Origin: Pseudeuparius sepicola
Lineage: Eukaryota > Arthropoda > Insecta > Coleoptera > Anthribidae
Length of the DNA: 64,000 nucleotides
Direction of reading: 5' to 3'
NCBI GenBank assembly: GCA_963920635.1
Contig: OY987304.1
Location: forward strand, 29,140,365-29,204,364
In this document: one piece after another, positions 55,880 through 64,000 of the stretch
Position numbering within the stretch: position 1 is the stretch's first letter
Layout of the letters: each line of letters starts with the position of its first letter
Notes under the pieces: model-generated
The model's input: the letters and a program-made list of their open reading frames with translations, nothing else
Database searches by the model: none
What the model was told of the DNA's origin: nothing
Translations under genes and position numbers: made by a program

Positions 55880-56780
55880 CACTAAGGGTACGAAAGCGAA
55901 GATATAATTCACACATTAAGCAAATTCACAGTTCTGTAGCGTCACGTAATGATACCAGTAACGCCTTTTTAGCTTTCCTATGTTTTGATGCATACCCTGT
56001 CCTGTATAGCTATATTTTTTTTACCCCGCTGAATAGTAGTGTTCGTATTTCTAAGGCATCATGTGATAAAACTTATATGGTCCTTTTGGCTTTGGTATTT
56101 TGGCACACCTTGTAAGTACATGGAAATGATCCTTATGCAAGTTTATTAATATTTCTGAACTATTTACACAATCTTCATTGTAACCTGTCAAAAAACCTAC
56201 GAGAGTTGAACTCAGATTTGGGTTTCATCAAAATAAAATCATTATTTTACTACCGCTATCCTTGGCTACGTTGCTACAGTATTAAAATTTATCGGGGACG
56301 TATTTTACAACTTGGCGCAATAGTCCTTTTTCACTAAATGAAATTAGGTAATTTGTATGATTGAAAAGACAGAACATATACCTTTCTGCTGTTCAGTACT
56401 TTCATGTAGTAGCGCCCGCTTTTGCATTAAGGTACCGATCTAGTTTTTATTGGTACAAATAGTTGTAACAATATTTAAATATCCCGCCACATTTTGAATC
56501 AATGTGAGTGTGTCGAAATTTGCCGTGCAGTCAGAATTATAATCGGAATTTAAAATATTAAATTCAGCTGTGTCCCGGCCATAAAAAAATTGAAATTTTA
56601 ATTTTTACAACTCCTAAACGTGACAAGCAGATACAGTATCAGGACGTTGACAACAACGCCAAAATTAAAGCAATCAGCGTTTTAAAGCCATGACGTCACG
56701 ATATTTCAAAAAAGCATATACATTTCTAAAAATAATAAAAAAATTTAAATAAACAAAAAATCACAATAGCCAAGTAAGTT
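55880..56780. other. No gene recognised
   Basis: AT-rich intergenic sequence. Confidence 0.5.
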
Positions 56781-56786
56781 GCATAC

Positions 56787-58290
56787 GCAGTAAAAAAATC
56801 GGTGTAAATCCTCTTCGTGTGAGTGGTGAAAGAAATTTGGTAAAAAAATGACATTGGTGGATTCCAAATATCTTAACCGCAAACCTCATTTGGAAAAATT
56901 CACACTACAACAAATTCGTTCATTTTAACACTTAGGGGTGTAATTTTTTTATATTTCTAATACGGAATCATGTTTGTTTACACCACGCGGTGTTCCTTAA
57001 CACCATTCGGTGTCCCTTAGCACTAAGCGGTGTTAAATTGAACGTATTAACATAAGTTCGTGTTACGGAGATGAGAAGGGGGAAGGTATTTCTCCAGTTG
57101 CGGGTATAAAATCTTAGGCAATCGATGCCATTGCATCATTCGTTTGTCGAACGTGTTGCGCGACGGAGCTTTTCAATTTGTGTGATATGTGCCCGACCGC
57201 GTGGGGCGTATAATAGTTATAAAAGTGATTCTATCGACCGCTAGTGCAAAAATTGTGTTGGTATGTAAAGTAAAATATCATAGTGAAGTCAGATGGATTA
57301 AAACGACAGGCGAATATGCAGATGTGACGACGAAGGGTACTGTGTGATAGCTGAGGTGATAGCCCCTAACTTATATTCATCCACTGTGTTGATATGAGTT
57401 TGTTCTCACCGACATCAGAAACCAGTCGCAAATGTCATTGACGAATTTTACATTATCTGACTGTGCTGATTGTTTTGATGCCTGCTGATTGGTTCTTACT
57501 TAGTTGGGGCCTGCTTGTGCATGTGAGAACAGGCCTATCTAACTAAATCGCTGTGTCGCAAGTTTGTTTTTGTCTCACACGAACAATTCTGTAAGGCAAC
57601 AGTTACTTAAATACATTGTATGAGAATTCGTGCGAAATAGTTTGGTCGCATCAAAATATCGTACGAATTTGTAAGAAAATGCTGTTTTGCAGTCTAGGTA
57701 AGTATAAATAAACTCCTAACATAAAGCATTTCTTGTGTTTGTGGTTAGGTACACTTTTCTTATGAATTCGTACGATATTATATTATATTACCTTTTTTAT
57801 AACCAAGAATGAATATTATTTAGTTATAGCTTTAAGAAAGAAAATGTCGGTATTTTTATACCTATTTGTAAGGAATCGTTCATATATTTTGGAACTGAAA
57901 TAAAGTATTTTCTTTACATATTGCCTACTGTTTATTATTTCCTACAAATAATTTAAATTGAAGACCAAGCATATATTATGCCTGGTTCATACAGCTTCTT
58001 TATCTTTTAGTTTTATTATATTTTTACAAATAACACATTTCCTTAATTTGAACTTATCAATGACATTTGAAATTTCTTTAAAATAAACTATATGTAAAAT
58101 TATAAGAGAGAAAGAAGAAGAAAATAGGAATACCAAATAAATTAAATTACACCATTTTGACCAAATTGCGTGTTAAAAGTTATACAACACGGTGTTAATC
58201 TTACACAAAGCCGTGTTAAATATTCACACCAGCATAGTTCTTATTGACACCAGAACATTTGGTAAAAATGACTAAAAAAAAGGTTTAGGG
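56787..58290. mobile_element. Dyad-array DNA element, copy 2
   Basis: Collinear with 18501-19998: cagtaaaaaaatcggtgt start, left dyad array (56934-57064), promoter-like block, ATG-less version of the small exon (about 57251), AATAAA near 57900, right dyad array (about 58150-58265). It differs by many substitutions and small indels, including an extra segment near 57645-57720, and lacks the Penelope-like insertion. The extreme right terminus is not clear. Confidence 0.82.
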
Positions 58291-58299
58291 CTTATAGTC

Positions 58300-59945
58300 G
58301 AATTAAATTACGGACTTAAGCTTGCAAAAAATGGTAACATTATGAAATAAAGTGAATCCTATGTATTTTGAGACGGTCTTTCCGAAAAGAGCAAAAAAAA
58401 ATGTAGCCCCTGGTCGAAATTGCCCAAATTTGGGGTTATGTTCATTTTTCAATTTTGCGCAGGTGTATCTTGGAAACGAATCAATATTTTGAAACGGGGT
58501 TTACACCATTTTAAAGCATAGGAAAAATGGCAATTTTCATGTCCCTTGAAAAATTTTGATCCGAGGCACCGTTCCCGAGATATAGACGATTGAAATGTAT
58601 GTAGTATTTTGAGAAAAAATTGGGTGCTGAAGGCCGAAAATTTGAATGTTCGAACACTAAAGTTTTCATAACTTTGGTAAAAATTAAAATATTTGAAAAA
58701 ACAAAAATGCGTTTTGAATGTAAGGGACGAGAATATTGATATCCAGAGGGACGCAAGAAAAATCCCAAAATTGGGCATATGGCGGAGGGGCAAAGTGTAC
58801 CAATGACCTAATTTCATTGGTTGCCTGTAACAGGCAAACTATTTGAAATTTTTTAATGCCACTTACAGAGTTTACTCTTGAATGTCCATTCTTATGTTTG
58901 TATGAGTTTTACCGAAATCGGACTATTATTGGCCAAGATATCAAAGAATTAAAATAAATTTTTACCCAAAAAAAAAAATAATTTTTTTTTGAAAATCTGA
59001 AATGGCACAAAAATGCCAAAAATGCACCCAATGACTAGAATTTTGTTTTTTTCAGTAACTCAATGTGTCTAGAATACAACTACGTTATAGAAAATTCGTC
59101 AAACATATTTTGTCTATTTTTCTGACATTGTTCATTGTGTGAGTACCAAAAAAACATGGTTTTTGGGAAAAGTTGCCTAAAATTGGCAATTTTCAATTAC
59201 TTGGTCTGAAAGGTGGGCAAACCTAAATTGGATGTCGTCTCAACATGTGTACGAAGTTACAAGTCTGTATGTCTATTCCAAGTTGTAGAATTCTCCCGAC
59301 AAAAGTCCCGTTACACGCGCTCCGCGGGATACAAAAATCGTACAGTGTCACTATTGAACTAGGCACCATAAGGGATTTATTTTTTATTTTTGAATAAAAT
59401 GTTAATTTGACTTTGCCATCGATTTGTGCATGTCAGAGGATGAAAATGACGTCACAAGAGTCGACCACGTGACTTGCGGTATCTGTCAAAATTGACATTT
59501 TTTTTCAAAATTTATCCAAAATCGGCTTTATTTGACACATTTTCGATAAAAGTTATTAGAAAAAGTTGTTTCTTTTGCAATTTTTGGCCTACATACCAAT
59601 TTTCAGAGACCCCTGATAACATTTAACTTTTTGCGTGTTTTTGTAAAAAAAATTCCAAACATTTCAACTAAAATGTATTTATTGAAATTTGTATTTTTAC
59701 TTTTGGTCATGTTTTCGCATACTATTGCAGATTTGGGCATGCGACCTATCACATTCAAAATATATCCGAAAAATACTCATTTTTTGGTCTTAGGAAATTG
59801 CTCATAAAACAAAAGTGGTTTTCTCTTAAATCCAACATTTTCAATTTTTTCGAGTAAAAACAAGCACACTGTCGACCTTTTCCGTAATTTTGGCACCTTA
59901 CAGACAATAGCGCAATTTCGTTTTGTTTCAATCTACAAGAGTGCC
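58300..59945. other. AT-rich, no gene recognised
   Basis: Phrases such as caaaaatgccaaaaatgc recur without a clear unit. The two minus frames at 58449-58817 overlap each other and have no domain. The segment 59715-59800 is a diverged relative of 62040-62120. Confidence 0.5.
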
Positions 59946-60039
59946 TGACACGGGCGTAGCCAGTATTTAGTTTTGGGGGGGTTTAGTTTGAGAAGTAAAT
60001 AAAACAACAAAAATATACTTACATGAAATTTAATATCTA

Positions 60040-61219
60040 TACAGGGTGAATCAGTTTATTGTAGCAGGACTTTAACAGGTGATAGATCTTCAAAAAATAA
60101 CGGCACTTTTTTCTATAAACTATATCTTTTTAAGGCCTTAGAAAAAAGTTACAGGGTGTTAAAGTTGGAAAAAATATGCGGACTTTATTGAATATTTATC
60201 AAACTAGTTGAGATATTTAAGTCATATTTGGTATATGTTAAAACGGCATGGGTTAGCATAAAACCTGTTAATATCGAACATCTTCCACAACCAGTGGCGG
60301 AGAAGTGGGTAATTGGTAAAATTATTTTTAGAAAACAAATTAATCACCTTGTATTTTAACAAAAAGGTATTGAATTTTTTATGTAGATTTAAATTGCAGA
60401 CAAAAATGTCCTCTTGGTATTTGTTCGCATGCGTTATAGTTTAATGGCAAATTTAATTTGTTTGTATTATTTCGGGGTATTTCTGAAAAATTATCTAAAA
60501 AATTTGCTCCATAAGTAACACTTAAAGTAGAAAAAACGTGTTTCTTACTTTAAATAAATAACTTTTTCCAATAAGCTAACCCATTCAAGGTTTTACTTTT
60601 CAAGATACAGAGCGTAACCTTACTTGTATCTTCCTTAAATGTTTTAGACCCTGTAACTTCAAAAGTATAGCCTTAAATAGGTAAGTTTATTGGAAAAAGT
60701 TACTTTATTTAAAGTAACAGACACATTATTTCTACTTTAAATATTACTTATGGAGCAATTTTTTTAGATACTTTTCAGAAATACCCCGAAATAATACAAA
60801 AAAATGAAATTTGCTGTTAAACTAGAACACATGCGAACAAATACCAAGAGGAAATTTTTGTATGCAATTAAAATCTACATAAAAAAATTCTATACCTTTT
60901 GTTAAAATACAAGGTGATACATTTTTTTCTAAAAATAATTTTACCAATTACCCACTTCTCAGCCACTGGTTGTGCAAGATGTTCGATATTAACAGGTTTT
61001 ATGCTAACCCGAGCCGTTATAGCATATACCAAATATGACTTAAATATCTCAACTAGTTTGGTAAATATTCAATAAAGTCCACATATTTCTTACAATTTTA
61101 ACACCCTGTAACTTTTTATAAGGCCTTAAAATTATATAATTTATAGAAGAAAGTGCGGTTATTTTTTGAAGATCTATGACCTGTGAAAGTCCTGCTACAA
61201 AAAACTGATTCACCCTGTA
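60040..61219. mobile_element. Palindromic mariner-type MITE, about 1.18 kb
   Basis: TACAGGGTGAATCAGTTTAT region at 60040 is inverted at 61219. The arms remain complementary across nearly the whole length, e.g. aaaaatatgcggactttatt, gaacatcttccacaaccagt, gagaagtgggtaattggtaa, and a centre near 60620-60650. One hairpin of more than 500 bp per arm is possible. It lies inside the hAT remnant. Confidence 0.9.
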
Positions 61220-61314
61220 TATTCATCCGAAAAACTACGACATATTTATAAAGTTCTTAACTTTAAATGAAATGGATAAATTAATTTCGTTCCTCTGCGC
61301 TTAATCTAAAACCA

Positions 61315-61560
61315 TTAAAGAAGAAATCTTCGGCTTTTTCTTTTAAATATATCCACTACTTCATCTGCATGAATTGTAGTGTTTCGTAAATAGTTTTTCA
61401 GTCTCCTTAGGCTCGAGAAAGACCTTTCTGGGGTAGCAGTGGATACAGGAATGGTAGCCAAGATTTGTAGTAATGTGTAAATATTAGGATAAAGGTTTTT
61501 ATCGCACATATCTAGGCATTCCAAACTAGATTTCGGGGTAGGCAGTCTTCTTATCAGCAT
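61315..61560 (-). pseudogene. hAT transposase C-terminal dimerisation domain
   Basis: About 82 codons ending at 61315. LATIPVSTATPERSFSSLRR followed by LKNYLRNT is the hallmark of the hAT C-terminal dimerisation region (Pfam-type Dimer_Tnp_hAT), with the conserved P-x-S-x-x-x-ERSFS wording. The frame is intact to its stop, but the catalytic core upstream is deleted. The start residue is incidental. Confidence 0.9.
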
Positions 61561-61768
61561 GCAAGATAGCTGAAGCTTTGATAGCTAAATCCAAATTTGT
61601 TTCTTTATTAGAAACCTCTTGACCTTGACTACACCACTTTTTCCAGTAGTCCATACCTTTAAGTTTATCACCCTTCCTTTTTTTCCCCTCCATTTTTCGA
61701 CAGTAATAATGATTCACGTATCTATCCTTAACAAGGTCATCGAATAACAGCGCACTAAAATTACTCAC
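61526..61768 (-). pseudogene. Probable N-terminal part of the same hAT gene
   Basis: A minus frame with Met at 61693 reading MEGKKRKGDKLKGMDYWKKW, then ASAILHADKKTAYPEI and a stop. It overlaps the C-terminal fragment in another frame by 35 bp, as expected if an internal deletion joined 5' and 3' parts out of frame. The sequence upstream of Met is also open and leads to a heat-shock-like promoter. Family assignment rests on position only. Confidence 0.4.
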
Positions 61769-61849
61769 TTACACGGTACACTTAATTCTCTTCACTATTC
61801 GTTCACCACTTTTCACTTTTATTCGCTTCGAGTTCGCATGAAACAATAC

Positions 61850-61945
61850 TGCCGTAAGCGCGGTCACGCGCCGCGGCGCCGCTTATATAGCAGCCCAGTA
61901 GCCGTCCAGAAACTTCCACGAACTTCCACAAAGTTCCGCTCATTT
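61850..61945 (-). promoter_or_regulatory. Heat-shock-type promoter-like sequence
   Basis: On the minus strand, GGAACTTTGTGGAAGTTC and GTGGAAGTTTCTGG (61908-61940) contain a GAA-nn-TTC dyad and neighbouring GAA/TTC units, similar to heat-shock elements. TATATAAG follows about 20 bp downstream (61882-61889). The next 110 bp are A-rich with repeated GTGAA words, like insect hsp70 leaders. One of the units is off by one base from the 5-bp phasing. Inference; no expression evidence. Confidence 0.5.
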
Positions 61946-62039
61946 CGACCGAGGGGCGTGGCGAATAATCGAGAAACAACGCAAAGTGTCCCTGAAAATA
62001 CATAATAATGAGTAGGTCAAAAAATTGATGTTTTGCAAA

Positions 62040-62120
62040 TTTTTCGCAAAATATTACAGATTTCGCCACCCGACCTATTTCATTCGAAAGGTAACCAGAA
62101 AATACGCATTTTTTGTTTAG
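62040..62120 (+). repeat. Diverged repeat related to 59715-59800
   Basis: Shared word order: tcgca, attncagattt, cgacctat, cattc, aaaatac, cattttttg. About two-thirds of positions match by eye. Confidence 0.55.
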
Positions 62121-62129
62121 CATATATAT

Positions 62130-64000
62130 CTTCTCGTATTTTAAGTTTTTTTGGAAATCACGAAAAACCAGATTTTAGAGAACAAAAAACAAACTTATCA
62201 CCAAGTTGGAACTTACACACAGGCTTAGGATTAATTTTCTAAAATTATTTACAGTATATTATTTGTGTATTTTTTTGCGCTCTTTCCGAAGGTGAAGTAA
62301 GCTTTCTACCAAAAAAATTTTTTTTTCTATAGTCCCGGAAAACCGCGCCAAAATCGCACGAGAAAGAATTTCAAAAAAATTTCCCTTTCCGGTTTTCTGC
62401 AAATTTCCGAAAAACTATGGCAGATTTCGCCATAGCCAAAAAAAAAACCAAAATCTCTCATAGGCACATATTAAGGCCTAACACTTATAGTTTCGCCACA
62501 AATTCAACTTGAATTTCGTGTTCATCAAAAAAACGAAAAAAGCAACTTTTTGGTATAAGCGCCTCTGGCGGCGAGAAATACGCCTTAGAAATATGGGTAT
62601 ATGAATTTCCGAACTATTTTTGCCTCCTCTTTCGACTGGTGCATTTATTTTTACCATATGGGTAGTACTTGGCGAGATAATTAGCAATTTTCCATGGGAA
62701 AATCCGGAAAACCCGGTTTTTCCCAATTTAAAGTAGATTCGACGAAATAAACAATGGCATAAGAAAAGTCACGTTATTTTAGTCCAAACTATCTGCGCTC
62801 AATCGACCTACCTACTTTTTTGTAGCATTCTGTATAACGATGCGGATTTTAAATATTATTCTCTACAAAGACTTTATCATGAAGGGCACTGATTATTAAA
62901 AAATCTATTGCAAAATTTTTCATAAAGCAATCTTTCGCGGTATAGCCTAGCTTTTGTTCATGTAAGTGGAAAAATTCTTTTTTATATAGAGGTCTCCCTT
63001 TTGGCGGCTTAAATTTTCAAGCGTATATGGAGTTAGTTAAAGTTGTGCTTTACTGGTGTCTTGGGGGACATCAAATGTAGCGACGAAATTAACCCTAACT
63101 AGCTTGAATTCAGGTATACATGAAAATTACAACGCATACAAGGCCTGAGTGATTTAGTATAATATGGTGAAACGAGCAACTCAGGATTCAAAACGGGTTC
63201 TAACGAGCTTTGCACTATATTTGTACTGCGTAAAATACATGCACAACGCAATGTGCAAACATTAAACAACAGTACCTAGTAGGCACAAGGTGGTCACCTA
63301 AACTAATCATAAAAACTCTATAAACTTCTTTATTTTGATTTTTGAGTTATGAAAAAAATATCAGAATATATTGCATCGCCTCCTCTTAAGTTAAAAAAGA
63401 AGAAGTTGAAACATTATTGTAATATGAATTGGATAGAGCATGATACATTATTATTAATATATAGCCCTTTTGCGGAGTCTGCGCTAGGCGCCATATTGAC
63501 AAAGTGTCGCCGAAATTAAGTTTTTCAGAAATAACTTCTAAATTATCAACTTTTTGAGAAAAATACTAGTTATCAATATTGATCCCCATTAAATTCTCCA
63601 CAGGAAATGTTGTTACCACTGTTTTCCCAAAATTAACTATCTCGGAGTGAAGTTGCCCGAATTTCGACACTTTTGCGCAAGTATGGGAAAAGTGATTTTT
63701 ACTTGTAAAATCTGCTAGTTTTCATGCAATAAGCACTTTACATGTAATACAGTTTAATCCGCACCATATGAACTTAAAAAAAAGTAGCTTCAGTTAAAAT
63801 TTGATGTCGGGGACAGTTTTTGCTTCAAATTAGATAAAAAATGACATTAACAGTTGTGGCCGCCAAACGATCTTTGTTAGCTGCCAAATTTGACATTTGT
63901 TGCAGAAAGTGGCGGAAAGTGGCATTTATAAATTGAATTCAAAAAAATATTTGAAAATGTTTCCACTGCGGTTTTATGTACGTGTGCAAAATTCCAAAAC
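62130..64000. other. AT-rich, no gene recognised
   Basis: Frames such as 62478-62726 minus have no domain. The sequence runs off the window with no supported feature. Confidence 0.5.

Larger units (their letters stand above)
59949..61770 (-). mobile_element. hAT element remnant, internally deleted, with MITE insertion
   Basis: The left edge cacgggcgtagccag at about 59949 resembles the CAGGGGCGTAGCC terminus of a hAT lineage. It is followed at 60040 by an inserted palindromic MITE and then by the C-terminal transposase fragment on the minus strand. The transposase 5' part is joined directly to the 3' part by deletion. The right terminus was not found. Confidence 0.65.

Overview
The window looks like insect (arthropod) nuclear DNA: AT-rich, with no operon-like gene packing, dense in decayed transposons, and carrying GT-AG introns inside transposon genes. 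I found no convincing intact host protein gene. Almost everything that can be supported is a mobile element, a nested remnant, a tandem repeat or a tRNA-like sequence. The species cannot be fixed from the sequence alone.

Layout. 1-9 kb: intergenic DNA with a 325-bp tandem duplication, a non-autonomous hAT element with a perfect 8-bp target duplication (2646-3573) and a fold-back MITE (8649-9100). 10.0-12.2 kb: a nearly perfect (TAAATG)n array of about 355 units, next to the C-terminal fragment of a non-LTR retrotransposon. 12.7-18.1 kb: a P-superfamily-like element with 8-bp duplications and a split THAP-domain gene. Its intron received three head-to-tail R4/Dong-like retrotransposon insertions in a TAA tract; the middle copy keeps a 729-aa reading frame. 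18.5-21.6 kb: a non-autonomous DNA element with arrays of AACAC-N6-GTGTT dyads near both ends, split by a Penelope-like element that has a GIY-YIG domain, inverted terminal arms and hammerhead-ribozyme-like motifs. A second copy of the host element lies at 56.8-58.3 kb. 22.2-24.2 kb: a nearly intact Tc1/mariner-group element with about 366-bp terminal inverted repeats and one frameshift. 25.8-29.97 kb: Tc1 (DD34E), BEL/Pao and piggyBac remnants; the piggyBac keeps a small intron. 30.8-35.1 kb: a mariner-type composite containing an inverted satellite-like block. 36-39 kb and 60-61 kb: long palindromic MITEs. 43.2-47.8 kb: an element with a THAP-like exon and a nested mariner. 48.0-48.95 kb: a parvovirus-type phospholipase A2 reading frame between two tRNA-like sequences. 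59.9-61.95 kb: an internally deleted hAT transposase with a heat-shock-promoter-like sequence upstream.

The pieces do not form a pathway. The window records repeated insertion and decay. Nesting order can be read directly: the P-like element is older than the R4/Dong-like copies in it, and the dyad-array element is older than the Penelope-like element in it. Assignments rest on protein motifs, terminal repeats and target duplications seen by eye; no database search was possible.
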